This document shows, in pieces, positions 11,236 through 25,953 of a stretch of 64,000 nucleotides of DNA. The number at the start of each line of letters is the position of its first letter. The first letter of the stretch is position 1. A program made the translations under genes and the position numbers. The notes beneath the pieces are model-generated. The model searched no databases. It saw only the letters and a list, made by a program, of their open reading frames with translations, and was not told the DNA's origin. Source of the DNA: Patagioenas fasciata (lineage: Eukaryota > Chordata > Aves > Columbiformes > Columbidae); the NCBI RefSeq assembly GCF_037038585.1, contig NC_092525.1:30840367-30904366 (forward strand), read 5' to 3'.

Positions 11236-14200
11236 ACTAGAACCAAACACCTTCAAAGTTAAATGCACTACAGAGCAGAAGAAGGTGAACGGGCCTGGAC
11301 TGCTGCACAAACAGACAGGCTGCAGCCAGGCAGAAGCGGTCATCCCACCCTGCCAACTTACTACTGTGGAAGGAGCCTCACTGCTGAGGATAAAGATGGG
11401 CAAAGCACAGGAAATATGCAGCTTTTTATACACAGAAAGCAAAAGGATTACAAATACCACATAGAACAAAGATTTACAATGGACCAGAAATGTACCTCTA
11501 TGGAAGGAACAAAGGTTTTATAAAAGAATAAATGAAAAAATATATATGTATTTCCTGAGACTACAGACTGCCCTAGAGACTTCTAAGTATTGTTTGTCAG
11601 ACCAAAGGCTGCCAGATGCTGCCAGAGCCCTGGCTGGTCACTGGGGAGCTCAGGCCTTTCCAGCAGGGCAAGGTAGAGCAGCTGGAGCCTAAAGGGTACA
11701 GAACTCCCCACAGAAAGATGACTTTGTTGTTGTCTTTGGTTTTGAGCATGTTTCCTTCACAAGACCTGCTCTGAGGCTCTAATATGTTTTCCACTTAGCG
11801 ATTTTATTACAGGGAAATGAGTGATACTTTTCTTTCTTTTGACTGTTTCCATGACTTCAAGAGTTTTGCAAAAACCTAATATTAAGTGAACTGTGGCTGG
11901 TCCTGTATTAGCAAACAACACTGCACAAATTTTGGTTTTAACAAACTAACTCAGGACATCAGATGGAAGAACTTGTGTTCCCATCCTCTCTAAATTCTAT
12001 ATTTCACCGCACTGATTTCCCAAAGGAAAGGAAACTAACAGCTGAATGAATTATTCTTTTTTTACCTTTCCTCTAAATTCTTTCTAGCTTGGATTTTACA
12101 ATCTGAAGATGAAAGCTTACTTCCTATTTCTATGCAAAAGTACAGTGAAGTGGAGCTTTTGTAGAATAGATACCTAATGACAAGAAAAAATTGACCATTG
12201 ATAAATGCCTTTACCAAGATGTTTCCTTGCCCACAATCCTCTTCCCAGTCCCACATGGTACCTGAGCATGTGGCACCTGCTCTTCTCATCCACATGACAC
12301 TGCTGCAGCCCTCTGAACTGGTCTCAGTAAGAAGCGCCTTAGGCACATTATATGATTTTACTTGTCTAAGTTTTTCAGTTTCTCATTAGGTGATAACAGA
12401 CAAAAGTTCCCCAAATAATAAAATAATCAAAATAACATTCGGAATCGAGTTCTCATACTTATTTTGGGCTGCTCATTTGAAGCTACAGGAATGGTTGCAC
12501 AGGCAGCACAAGGACTCAAGTGTTGGATGGCATATGCTTCCAGAAACACAGTTCTCTTTTGTGACCAGATGACAGAGGTCTGTAAAAAAGAAAAGCTCGC
12601 TATTTTAAAGCCTAATAAAAACCTCGTGTGAAAACATGTAAGGAAACACAAAACCAGAAGGTAAGGACGCCTTTCATTGGGAAGAGTCAACTCACCACTG
12701 TGAGAACACAGCTGCTCTACAAATGCACCTGTGAAGTACTCTGCTACGACTTCCAGTGAGGTTCAGAGGTACATGTCGGAGGCACCACTATCAGAAGCAA
12801 CAGTTATGTCCCCATGGTTTACTCAATTCAGGAAAAATGTATTACCTTTTTCATTACTCCATTTATTCTTTCAAGTGATATAAACCCTCACGGATTAGTG
12901 TGAAAGCAAGTTAAAATACTATATAAAATGGTGATCTTGGGAAAAAAAAAAAAAATTCGGCCTCGCTGAAGACCTGAGAAACAATGAAAACTCTTGCCTA
13001 ACAGACTTGCACACTGCTTTCTTTAAAGATCTATCTAAATAACTATAAGAATTTCCTTTAAGTTGCTACTGAATACTGCAGAATTGCTGGTGTTCTAAAA
13101 TAACTATTTTTCATTATATTAAACAGTAACAGTACAAAACTTGAATAATTCTTACCCTTTTAAGTTTAACTGATGAGATGACGATATGTAATTTACTCTT
13201 CAGAATGTGAACTGTTGGCTTCACAAGCTCCAGTTTTTCAGTTAATCCCAAGACCTCAGTTCAAGATACTGCAGTCTTTACTCATTTCATATGAAGACAA
13301 CACAGCCATTAGGACAGATTTTTACATGGTAAATATAACAAATGTTTTGCAATTCAAGATCTTGTTGAGATAGAGAAGTTTTTCATAGTAGCACATATTA
13401 ACATACATATTTCGCTCATTTTTTCTAGAAAGAGCTGGAGATACATATATACAAACATTATTAAAAAATACATTTCTATATTTCTCTATAAAAGAAAAAA
13501 AGAGAGCTCCGTTAAGAGCAGTGATTCATTTGCACCTCAAGAGTCTAACAAACATCCCACTACAACTCAGGACAGAACAAAAAAGAAGGATGAATGATTT
13601 ACTAGAACTGAAGAATACCTTAATGAGAGGTAGATGAGTCTGACTTACTAGGAAAGATATGGTGCTTCTCTCTTCATACCACTGGCTCAGAATAGGTGAC
13701 TTCAGGTATCTGGTTAAACACAGAATAGAAAAGTAATGGCATATTGATGACAGATGCAACTAAGGTTTGGATATAAAACACTGAATCTGATTAAAGCAGA
13801 AAATTATACTCTAACAGGGTAAATTACAACAAGGAGTTCTTTTCCTACAGTTTAAAGCAGCTCTCCTGTTTCTTGCTAAATTTTCCGTTAAATAAGCAGA
13901 CACATATATGCTAACATAAATGCATATGCCAACACCATCTGAAGTGAGCAGTTCCATCCCTTCCCTACAGCCTCCTCCACATCAGCCGGCATGCGTCCCC
14001 TCGTCACGATGTGCCCTCATATCTTCCCTGTCCCAAGGGTCCCTGTCACTTCCTAGCTGTGCTGGGAAAGCAGAGGGTCAGTGCACAAGTCCAAGGACAA
14101 ATTCCTGATGTAGGTACAGCCCAGGTTGGGACGGGTGTCATCAGCCACTCCAGGGTGCAAATTCCTCTGCCACATTACACCCATTCAAGCCAGCAGCCCT

Positions 14201-17200
14201 CATGCAGAGGTTTGCCTTTTCTGCCACACTACAAGAGCACACAACAAGGTTCAGATTAGATGAGTTGATATTTCCAGCTGCTGGTTAATATTCTAGTAAT
14301 AATTTACACCATGTGAATAAATACAACCACGTTATCAGTCCTCTGTGTGGATACTGATCACGAACATGCATATTCTACAGAACCAAATGAAAAAGAACCA
14401 GGGTTTACCTTCAGTTCTAAGACCAAGTTCTGATTTTGACAAGTACAGTTTAATGCAACTGCTTTGAGACACAAGACAGATGGGATAGAGAGATCTAAAG
14501 TACTACAAATAAAATCTAAAACTGAACTTTTAAATATTCATTTTGAACTATAAAGAGAGCTGTGGCTTTTGTGTGCTACAGATGGCTCAGAAATTCAGTG
14601 CAAACAAAGGACCAATTTTTGAATACTCATAGCTTCTCTACCATAATAGCTGGAGGCCTAAAACTCCAGGGGTTTGAGGTGATTCAACTAGATCCTCTCA
14701 CCTGCCAAATTTCATCAAAGCAGCATTGCTTTCACCATCTTATAGGAATGAAAGAAATATGAATAGTGTGAGTCTTTTTAATGAAATGTGGACTGCTTAA
14801 GCTTGAACAAAAAATTACAATATGAATGGAAAGTGCAAGGTAAATGGAAAACCATCTTTTTATCATACATACTAAAGCATCGTATAAGATAAAATCTGTA
14901 CTTTTTATAGATTGAAAGATTAAACAGAAATATTTGGTAGATTTAGATAAATGAAGGAAAAATAGTGAAAAATAAGCATAATAAAAATCCCTGCCAGTCA
15001 TAATCAATGAGGAACTGCTGACTGATTGCCAAGTGTGGCCTTAGTTTTAAATCTAGGAGAGACACGTGTGTTTTTTTGTAAGGTAGTGGGGCATGACCTC
15101 ATCAATCAAAGATTATCCTCTGCATAATAGTTTATGGAAAGTAACAACTGATGCCAACTCTTCGTCTGCCTTCCAGACAGAGGCAAGCTGATACAAATAC
15201 AGCTGGAAAGGGACTAAGCCCGAGTAACGCTGCTACTAAGGCCATACACTGCTGCATTTATTTAAGAGTACAATGAACATTTGCTGATGATATCAGCCAT
15301 TAGCAGTCTCATCTAGACTCTAAAGTCTTTGGTTTTAGAGAGAATACTCTCCCACCTCTTGTATATATTTGAGCTCCTGACAGAACAGCACAGTAAAATT
15401 CAGAAGAGAGGTGGACTGTCTGCAGGGGAGCAGGGACCATCCAAGGGGCAGAGAGAACCCTTAAACTGTCCACAGTCCTCCAAACACACAAGCCACAGAG
15501 ACAAACATGCAGTGCTGAATCACAGCTAGAAGCCGGGCTTATGGATATTTATGAGACACCACCAACAACCAAAGGAAGAAAAAGCACAGAAATAGGAGGA
15601 AAAGGCATGAAGGGCTTGACAGAAAACATAACCATCCTGTAATGACAGCAAGTGCCAAAAGGTGGTGACTGGCTGATATCAAGTAATGGATGATGGGTGG
15701 AAGAGACTTGATGAGAAGCAGGTTACGCTGTCTGTGAAATCAAGACCATTAGCAGAGGGGGATGCAGAAAGAGAGGTAGCCTGGCCAGCCTGAGGCATTA
15801 GAAAAGGGATGGTATCCATGATGCTCTAGATGGGTGGCAGTAACTAGCACTGCCTTCATCAAGATCAGAGAAAAAAGGGTGTTTTGAAAAAATCAAGATA
15901 AGACGTTGGGAATTGGTGCAAGCATTTTAATTGCTTCCAGCCAAGACAGGAGAAAGTGGTAATTCACAGCAGGGAACCAGACTGCTGCTTTTGGTAATGA
16001 CCCAGGTAAGAGGCGTGAACTCAAGAGCAGACCTGCAACCTTGCTGGAGAAGCAGCACCCTGCACTGCTGGTGGGCACTGAGAACTCCGCAAGACTTGAA
16101 GGAGGAGGGAGGAGGACCAGGGCCTCCCGTTCAGCTGTCAGCACTGGATACAGATCCATCAGAAGGCAAGCAGGGACTGCAGTTGGAAAGTGTGGCTTGG
16201 CCTCTGTTTGCAGCTAAGGCAAAAGAGCAAGAGATGAGCAGAGGGGAAATGGCAGGATCCTGTAGCACTCAAACAGAATGGAGAGCTTTTCCAGTGACCT
16301 TGCTGTCCTTTTGAGAGTATCTGCTTTTCAGGACAGAGCATCCCAACAGGATACTTAAATGCCTTCAGCACAGTACAATATTCAGAGATAAAACCGAACA
16401 ACTTTTCATGAAATCTGCCTCCAATAAAAACATCCGTATTGCCCTGGGCTAGTGTATAAGTTAGTGAGAGAATATGGTTCAGCCTCTATAGCCACTTTAT
16501 GTAATATGAAAAAAAAATCCATAGGGACCTCATCTGTTCGTCCTCTAAAATATAAAACGTAATTTTAAACTACACTCCATCATGGTAATAGGCTACCAGC
16601 TATTTTCCTAAATCCTCAGGCTCACTGCTGTCAGTCTATGCAGAGCCAGACAACCTGACTTAATAACCTCCTTGTGACTCGCTGCACCGTGCCCCTTCCT
16701 TTTGAACGTGTATAAATCCTAATTATTTTTTAATCCTTTACTAGAACACTGGCAAAATGACTGCTACCCCTGCAGCATACAGATGTGGACATCTATAAGC
16801 ACAGGAGATGAAGTGTCATGGGGCCACCTTCCCAGGGGCTGCACGTTGCCAGGTAGATTGTCCCACCAGCTCTCCAGGAGCCAACTTCTCCCAGCTTCTG
16901 CTGCCCCTCTGCCAAGGGTACAGCAAGCATTGTAGCCAGGTTATATTCTCATGTTATAAGGCTACAGTACCTGGCGTTAAAATAGCTTAAACCTAGCTCT
17001 GAGGTGACCTTGGTCATTTGTACAGACATGCATTTGAATGTTTACCGAAACTGCCATCCCCTCTCCAGGACACAGGTTCTTCAGGTACACCCAAATCTGT
17101 CCCCCCCCAGGCACTCTGTGCCCTCTTCTGGGCTGTCTCTGCCCTTTTCATCGGATGGATATGGGGTTTCCCTGTGACTTACTTCTCTCCAGCGTATTGT

Positions 17201-18395
17201 CACCCCCAGGCTTGTCCATGCTGTGCATTACTGAGAGAAAAGTTCTCAAAGTCAGAAAACTAGCTTTAAAATGATGAGCTGATATCAGTGATCCCAAATA
17301 TCATTCAGACTGCAGTTTTGGTTCTGTTCTCTGCTATGGAGAGGAGAAGCCAGGCTCTTCATAAAACACGTTGTTCAGTGAGAACCAGGGTGCAGGAGAA
17401 GTTGTTGGTCTGTTGCTAAAATCTGTAATATAACGATTAACACATTCATGCCATGAGAGGCAGCAGGACTGTCACCAGTCTGTTGCCTAATATGCCTCCC
17501 GTTCACAGTAGCAAAGACCTGTCCCACCAGCTCCTGCAGGGAGACAGGCTGGGACCAGGGATCCCACAGAGATAGGTGACAACACAGGTGGAACACTCAC
17601 CATGTGCTCCTATGGCTTCAAAAGCATTATCTGTGCACCGGGCTCTTGAATCTGTTGGTAAACTGGAACTGTCACCCAGCTTCACAAGTGGTAGATACAG
17701 ACACGGAGGATAGGTTCATAGCACACTCATGGAGCACTCTGTATTCCCAAAGGAAAGGACGGTCCAGGTCCTGGAATTATCCTAACATGGGTGATGGAGC
17801 AGGACCTGTGCTTACAAGGAGCTTTGGGACTCTCTGTCAGTCGAATCACTATATAAAGTGTAAACTCAGGCATTATAATTCCTTTACAGTCCTGTCCAGA
17901 AGTTGGGACCACCAGGATCTCACTGCTCTTCCTTCCCAGCTCTGCTCCAGGTGCCATTTCCCTTCCTGTCATGAAAACAAACAAACCAAAGGAAATTCAC
18001 GCTGCCTACTTAAATGTCCCAGTTTCACAGCCTATGAAAGACTATCTACATCGCAGTATATTTCTATCCAAGCCCTAACAGTTAACTCTCCCCTAGGAAT
18101 CACATGCTATTGGAGAAAGAAGCACTGAAAAAGCAGGCCCCTTGCTGCAGTTGTTTATAGACCAGATCACTGATTCAGGGAGACTGATGGGATAAACACA
18201 GCCCAAGTTTTCTCTTATATCATCGTAGTAAACTTAAAAAACTGACTCTTATAAAACATACTTTAATCGGAGAAACTTACTTTCTAATTTGCAATTTTAA
18301 ATGTGAGCATGTTATAACTTGTAGCTGAACATTTCTATAAAGATAATTACATATGGCAAGACAGAAAAACTTTTTAAAACATTTTCTCTTGAATG
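11236..18395. other. Non-coding segment with several GC-rich islets
   Basis: No gene is supported. GC-richer islets lie at about 11260-11400, 11610-11720, 13960-14240, 15960-16270 and 17040-17230. They account for frames of 60-174 codons that overlap on both strands. A 14-A run is at 12942-12955 and an 8-C run at 17101-17108. None of the frames has a recognisable domain or a convincing splice context. Confidence 0.6.
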
Positions 18396-18700
18396 TGTGC
18401 CTGAATTCATTTACAACTGTTGCTGCTTTAAACACTTCAGGCAGAATAAGTGGATGGCACTAAACAGCTTAGCTGCAATTATTATGGAATGTCTGAGGTA
18501 TAATTTCCCCTGCGGTTTTGTTAGGCGTACAAAATTCATAATTCTGATTTGTGGCAGGTACTTATTACCCATCGCAGGTGGAGATATGCAAATATTATTC
18601 TAGTAGGGGTGAACAGCCTTTATTTCAGTATTCAGCTATTAACGAGATTTGTGAGTCTGGTACTCTGGGGCCATTTAATTAATTAGATGGTACAGATAAA
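18396..18700. promoter_or_regulatory. Candidate conserved enhancer-like stretch
   Basis: This AT-rich stretch has balanced composition and a dense set of homeodomain-type TAAT/ATTA words (including ttaattaattaga near 18675-18687). It has a perfect octamer ATGCAAAT at 18586-18593 and no repeat sequence or homopolymers. Such texture is typical of vertebrate developmental enhancers in gene deserts. This is inference from texture only; conservation was not tested. Confidence 0.25.
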
Positions 18701-21456
18701 ATATAAATTGTTTTGTAGGCTACACAATTCCAGTTCTAGAAGATATAAAATATGGCTAAATGAACTTAGTATGGACTGATTTGTTGCTTCATATATGTCA
18801 CAGTGTACAGGCAAATTCTGCTTGTTATTTTTGCCTATAGGAATCCTGCACAGAATCCTTGCATTATAAAGCATTGTGGGAAAGAGAAGTTACTTATTTG
18901 CCATTATTATTAAGAATGTCTATCGGTTATCCTTCTCATAAAAATTGCTGGCATGCATCAAACAAGAAAAAAAAAAAAAACAAAAAAACCAAAGCAGGCA
19001 TGTTATTTTATGAAAGCCAATATGTGCATGTTTTAGTGTAAGCACAAATTTTGAAGTCGTGCAGATTTGGTAGGATATTATTGTCTCAAGGTCTGACACT
19101 TCTATTTTAAATAAGTCATTTTCATGGGGTAGATAAGCTGAACTTGCTAGTGGGAAATTAAGAGGGAATCTGTAGTAGCATGCTAATAATACTATAAATT
19201 CTATTAATTGGTTAAATCATGTAATTTTCCAGAATCTTCCTCCAGAAGATTTCTGGAAAACCTCAAATACAGAAAGTGGAGTGAAAGAAACCATAACATG
19301 CCTTTATTTCCCAAAGTCATAGCTATAATGGTCACAATAAAAGAATTAGCATTTACCAGGAGTTACAGCAAGCTACATGGTGAGACACTCACCTTACTCT
19401 TATACAGAGGAAATGCGTGATGCACAAGACTGGAAATTGTTAGCGAACTGTCAGCATTTAGAGGCAGGCATTCACCATTATATTAGATTCAAATTGGGGG
19501 TAAAATACTGCACTACACAATTGCAGTACTCTAAACACTGAATGAAAACCAGTTACTTTTACTAAAGTAGAAGTATAATCAGAGCCACTCTTATTGATTT
19601 ATTGAACATATTTTGGGGTCCATTACAGCTGTCATTATTAGGTCTAATGCAAATTACTTTTACACTGCTGTTTTGCCAAGCCCCGGTAGCTATAGTGCTG
19701 TAAACACACCCAACGGCTTTGTGTCTGCTGGGGATTTACCAACAGATATGATAAAGGGTAAGTAAAATGAATAACAATACAGAACTAGTGCAATACTAGA
19801 AAATGAGGACTAACATGGGGAAATTATACTGTAAGAATTAGGAGCTGTTGTATGGCTTCATGCAGCGTAACTCAGAGCACCCACATTCAAAATTACACAC
19901 ATACCAGGAGTTGCTCTGGTCTCTCCCTGGAGGGTGAGCAGAGGTGGGCAGGGAGCAGTATCACAGCCAGCACAGCCCCACACCTGGATCCCCCGGGACC
20001 CCCCACCTGCTTGTGAGGGCTGGGAGGAGATCCAGGGGTGTCAGAGCCCACCAAGAGCTGGGGCTCGGCAAGAGTGGAAAGAGTCTGATGGAGATGGGAA
20101 CAGGCTGGACCAAGCCAAGGGTGCCTGAGCAGGTGAGCTTCTGGCATGGGAAAGGATCTGCAAAGACACAGGACTGAATTTATTCAAGGAAATTGCTTCT
20201 GACTTTGGAAACATCCTGCACAGAAGTGCAGACCTGACCTCTTTGAATAAGGCAAGGACTGACCTGGGAATCTGGCTGCATAAATACATAAATGTAAGAT
20301 AGAAAGTAGAGGCGAGTCAAAGGGAGAAAGCATTGATTGGGGTCTGAGAAAAAGGGCCGGTCATATCTTGGGGTGAACAGAATTGATCACATACAAAATT
20401 TGCTGTAGCTCCACTTTCAGTAAGAAAAGTCAATCAAGTTTGTGGTGAGAGATTCCTTGATGCAGAGAAGACTGCAAAACCTTCATGATATATAGGGAAA
20501 AGAGCTGTGAAAAGAATCTAATGAGGGGATTTCCAGCACAGGAGAGCGGGATGTGTTTTCGTCACAGCACCAGCACAGGTAACATCATGGTTTGGCTGAA
20601 TTGTCAACTGTGATTTGCACGCCGAGAAACATAGGAAGTCTCAATGCTGGTCCAACAGCAGTGCAAGAGATGTGCCCTCATGTTGCACTTATGGCAACAC
20701 CTGGGAACCTCACAATATTCAATTCATGAGTAAATCCTGCAAGCAAACAACCAATAGAGACTGAGTGAATATCTTGTATGGACAAACTGAATAAATGTAC
20801 AGTGACCAGAATTCAAAAATCTCAAGCAGAAAAACATATTTGGTTAAATACGTAGTAAGATAAATGACAGTGATATGCATGGAAGTGTTTTAATAGAACT
20901 ATAAGAAATATTTATGATGCTTAGACACAACAAGGACAACTTACCTGCAGGCTTTTGGCAAAGTGTGGAATAGAGTCCAACCCAGTTCAGTCCCATCTCT
21001 CATAGCAGTTGCAGAGTGTGGACTGCATCTGCTCCACATAATGGCAAACTGCTTGGGAAAAAATTAAGTCTAGGTTGCCACAGAACAAGTACATCAGAAT
21101 AATATTCTGTATTTAAATACCTTACATTAGATAAACAATACCCCATGGTTAGAACCTATAAAAGGTTGTTCCTACAGAGGATGAAATCTAGAAAGCAGTT
21201 TTAATTAAATATTTCCAAGGACTTCATAAAAATCCAGGCACAGCAGCAGTGCTACATGTAGTATCTCCATGACAGCCTTGAGTTATACAATCCAAAACGG
21301 AGGAAGAATTCTAGCACATAATACTTTTTTTTTTTCCCCTAGGTATGCACACACAAACACATCATTAGTTCAAAATCAATGCACAAATAAGAGATGTGAT
21401 CAGAGAATTACATTTATTCATGGTAGCACAGAGAGTACCGCCACGGACCTAAGGCA
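18701..21456. other. Non-coding segment
   Basis: It contains a 14-A run at 18967-18980, an octamer word at 19647-19654 and a GC-rich islet at 19910-20130 with mutually exclusive frames on both strands. An 11-T run at 21325-21335 is followed by ccccta and an AG, which looks like a splice acceptor but leads into no convincing exon. Confidence 0.6.
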
Positions 21457-21535
21457 GCTCCCGAGCCGTTGACGGGAGCAGCGGTGCAGCAGGCAATTGA
21501 TGCCTCTGAACACAGAGGGAACCGCTGCCTGCTGC
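21457..21535. other. Compact cluster of three perfect hairpins
   Basis: A 7-bp perfect stem (21457-21463 gctcccg with 21473-21479 cgggagc, nine-base loop) is followed six bases later by a 10-bp perfect stem (21486-21495 gcagcaggca with 21526-21535 tgcctgctgc). Inside the second loop is a third 6-bp stem (cctctg and cagagg at 21504-21519, four-base loop). The stems are GC-rich and contain CpGs in otherwise CpG-poor DNA. It does not fit the tRNA layout, and I see no H/ACA or C/D snoRNA boxes. It could be a structured RNA, a decayed foldback or chance. Confidence 0.4.
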
Positions 21536-24500
21536 TAGGTGATTATTGCCAGCATTTTTTCAGAATAATGTAAGTAAGCAACATCTTAGATGGTACTATA
21601 ATATCCACCAGGCATAGAATTTGCCAAGAGATAACAGAGCAAAATGCATATCTGAGGAAGCTCTGCAGTGCCCGAGGATGATGCTGGACAGGCATTGCTC
21701 CCCTCTCACAGCCAGTGCCCGTCAGGACCAGACGCCCACTGAGTGAGCCCAAACCAACATGCAGAGAGTGGGCAGGTGGCTGGGAGGAGTCGCAGGCACT
21801 GGGGTCCATATGCCCCCACGTTGGGCAGCGTGACAGAAATGAGGAGACCAGGACCCACTGGGTGCCAACTGGTTCAGAGCCAGACAGTGTCTCCGCCACT
21901 GCAGTGCCCCAGCACCAACGCACCCAGGACAAGCAGCAACACTTGCTCCAAGTTCAGCGAAGAACATGCCACACCAGAACATTAGCACGGCATTTCTGCA
22001 CCCCTGTCGCTTACAAGAAGCGCTGGCAATCACACAGAGCTGGGTAGGGGTTGACTGGCCTTTTGGAGAGCACTGGAAATCACCCTAGAGCTCTGTGCTG
22101 TATGTGTAGGTGATGAGATAAACCAAGAGCAGATGGTGTATTTGAGAACAAAACAACACCACTACATTATCTTGGGTGAAAAATCCAATCCAATGAGCAG
22201 CCTAAACGAAAACAGGGCCCAGACCCATCAAACCACTAGTTTGTCAGTTATTCTCCCTCTTCCCTGCCTCGTTATAACAGCAATCTTTATTCACGTGTAG
22301 AGCTTTATAAGCCATACATTCAGCTAGTGCAGCCCAGTGTATTTCCCCTGCCAACACCATGTGACAGGGCTGCAAACAGGGTTTCAGCAAGGTATGATCA
22401 GTTTACACACAAGCATTCAAAAATTAATGCAGCTAATCTTCTGGTTTCATTTGACAGGAGGTAAATTATTGATCTTTGCAGTATAAAAGTGCTAAAAAGA
22501 AAAAAATCAGAAGTGCACACTTTCATGTGCACCCTTGCTGCTCCTTGTCTGACTTAAAACATAGTCATATCCAAGGGGCTGCAGGGAGATTTGAGAAACA
22601 CGTGTTCTCCCTATACAATTTAATCATGGTGCAAGTGAAAGGTGGATGCTCCAAGAAGACAATGGCTGTGTTGAACAAGAAGCAGCATCACCAGAACCCA
22701 TGGCACAAGCTGATGCTCATGGGAATACATGCAGGGAGACTGGCAATTCAGGCTATCGGAGCCTTTCCTTGATATTTAACATGTGATTGAGGATGTACAG
22801 CCCTACAGCCAAATCTTGTGCACCTGAAAGCTTGGTACAATCACTGAGACGTCATCGATTATCCTCACTCAAGGGGCAAGCCTGCTTTATAAACCAGACC
22901 TCGTTTTTCCCTCATTTGCTCCCCTCTCCTGGTTTGTCCCTACAGTGCGACATAAAGCAGATCTCCTGCAAAGCTGCTGCAGGGACTGACACACTGTGGA
23001 ATAAAAGCCACATTGCGCAGGGTGATTTCCTTCACTGCTGCCTGCTCCTCTCCAATGTCCACCACAGGGTTTGCAGCACTTTCACCCCCAATATGCAATA
23101 CATAAGAGAGAAACAGAAAATAACCCCACCAATAGTGACCGATATTTTTCCTAACTTCTTCACTGTGGGAAAGAGAAATTCCTCCAGGACAGGTCTTGTT
23201 CCATGGCCCAAAACACAGAGCATTACATCAGTTTACAGAAAGTCACGTGATGTGGGCCAGCATCTGCTGATACTAGTTAAAAAAATGAAGTTTTTTTATT
23301 CTTAGATGTGTTTTTCATTCTACACACCACATGCAACATCATTAATTTGTCATATTAATGAAATAGCATGAATGATCTTAGCCCAGGAATGTCTCTGAAG
23401 ACATTGAAAGTAACAGGTTAGAAATAAAAGAAGGAAGGATTATATTTCACTGTCTACTCTTTTTGCCTATCTTTTAAGCCTATTAATTCCAGGTTATACT
23501 TAATCCTTTTGTCTAGCACAGCACTGTATTTTTCCCAGTGCATTTCCGTACAAGTCTCACAGCCTCCGCAAAGCCCATCACCACAGCAGGAGCGTCCCCC
23601 AAGCCCTGCGTAAAAATTACATTATTCCAAACTTGAGCTGTGTATTTAATAAGACATACTCAGCTGCATCTCCCAAAATTGATCCTGCTCTTCGCTAGAA
23701 GGCTCATCCCTTTCCCACCTACCCTGTAAGGGGAAACGTTATCCTGCAGAAACATCTGAGTAGAGTTTGAGCACAGGATGATGGAGAACCTCAGTGTATT
23801 GCTGTGACATGATCTTTTCTCCAAATGCACTGAAGAGTGAATTTTGCATTTTATCAAAACACTGTATGTCACAGAGCACAGTCACATTTTCAGGAGCAAA
23901 CCATACTATTGAAAACTTTGCTAAATATTTATCCTGACCTTTTCCTGCATTTGCCTCAGGCCCTCCTCCTTATCGCCTCCATCTCAGATGGCGAATAATT
24001 CCTTTGTCTTTTGCACTGTTTTTATCTTGAGGATGTTATCGATTAGGAATAGGCCCTTTAGGTCTTTCCAGGTTCTATACATCTCTTTGCATCTTTTTTA
24101 TTAAGTTATTTTTTTATGTTGTCTTCTGTCGTACTGTTTTCTCCTCCCACCCTTCAACCTTCCTTCTAAAAGCTGGAAACAGGGTAGGTGAAACTCCTAA
24201 TGTTGCTCTGCTTACCCTGGTGTTTCTGCTGGCAGTCAGTTTGAATACTGCTGACAGTCCACATCTAACTGCTACACCATAATTGCTTATTCTGCCTTCC
24301 GCATGCTCATGTTAACCTGCAGTAATTGTTCTAAAACAACAGTTCTGCTCAAAACTTCTTATTTTCATTACTACTTCCCTAGTAATGTCACACTAGTAAA
24401 ATTGTTCTTGAAAACAACAAAAAAACCCCCTTTGTTTTACGAGAATTTATAGCAACATTCTTCATTATTATTCTGGCAGTTCATCTGCTAGCAACAGTCT

Positions 24501-25912
24501 TGCTGCAGCCCCATTGGAAAGACTAATACTTTTTATTTATTTTATATTTATATTATATGTATTTAATTCCAGGAGGAATACTATAGGCTAACAATGATTT
24601 ATTTTTCTCTTGTTTTGCAACATACCAAGTTCTTCCCCCTTAAGCTTTATGTAAAGTATTCTTCCTTCTTTAATCTTGATTATTATCTTATTTGATCATA
24701 TTCCCTATTCTCAGTATAAACACAATCCTTCCCACCTCAATCCCCCTTTCCCCTCTGCCTCTTGCTCCTGTACAGTATTCACACTTCTGTAAACTAAAGA
24801 GATGGGAACAGATGAAAGATAGGTTTGTGTTTTCTTCTGTTTTTCTTATTATTTTATCAGACGCTTATCATTTTCTCCAAGAATTGAAGTGGCACCGAGT
24901 ATTGTCAAAGGCTAAGAGTAATTTATCACATTTTCACCTCAACGCATCACAATTCACTTGTACACCATCTACTTTTAGCACATTTTAAATAATATTTTCT
25001 ATGCCCTGAACAACATCCTGGAATGACAGCAGCATCTTCAGGAGACAAGTCTACCTCAGCACCCAGTGGTTCGCACTCTGTGCAACTCTGTCAGTAATAT
25101 CCTGTGTTGTACATCCCATCGCAACCCAAACGTGCCTCACTGACAGCCTCCACACAGCATTTCTCCCAGAACAACTCTCACAAAAGGCACTTGGTCTGCA
25201 GTAAGTCCTGGACAAGGGCATTTCCTTCTGGACAATCTCAGCCTTGCTTCCATGCAGTTGGAGGGTGCAGCACCCAAGGGTGCAGATTCTGGGCAGCTAG
25301 GCACACCTGTCACAGAAATCGTATCTTGCTTCTCCCCAGGAATGAAAGAAGTGTCTTTTTTGCCTTTGGTACTGTGTGGGATTACATGGAGGGGAAGTAA
25401 AAGCAAACAAATCCTGAGGCTATAAGGAAGCTGGAGTTTCCTCCACTTACTCTGGCCAACATATCCTCATTTGCACAGCTTCATCAACACACAAGTGTTT
25501 TGAAATTTTGGCATGTCTGTGCTCATAGGTAAAACAAAGCCTGCAAAGACTCCGCAAAAGGCACTGTATTCAATATACTTTGCTAAGGTTTCTGCCTATT
25601 TAAAACCAAAATAACAGTCAAATGGAGAACAAAGTGACTACTTGAAATATATACTTTTCTCACAATCAGACTCCCAAATCAAACCACACCAGGGAACTGT
25701 GTAAAAGCAAGGAAGCAACCCAGAACTCACGGCTGCACGCAGGTTGACAGCCCTGTGCCTCATGAGTGGGTGTCTCGCAGAGTGCCGGGCAGCTGCCCCT
25801 GCCTACCCACATGATGCCATCCTACCCAGCGCTGGTGTGCCAAAACCTGTAACATAACCTTATCATAATATTCAGATAAATTATTTACTCTTCTCTCATT
25901 GCTATGGAAGTG

Positions 25913-25953
25913 TCTTTGCCCTAGGTATCCCAGGTTTCTTCGCCCTAGGTATC
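25913..25953 (+). repeat. Two-copy local duplication, period 24
   Basis: The 17-base word at 25913-25929 (tctttgccctaggtatc) recurs at 25937-25953 with one base changed, separated by seven bases. This is a small slippage-type duplication in AT-rich DNA. Confidence 0.7.

Noticed and set aside
21320-21345. T-run and AG resembling a 3' splice site
   Set aside because: The following sequence shows no coding signal, and similar T-runs occur throughout the window.
22787-23305. 172-codon plus-strand frame
   Set aside because: No family is recognised and amino-acid use is typical of random sequence; a minus-strand frame overlaps it.
24040-24095. Possible CR1 3' end (ctttaggtctttccaggttctatac)
   Set aside because: Only one short phrase resembles CR1, and nothing upstream follows the element.
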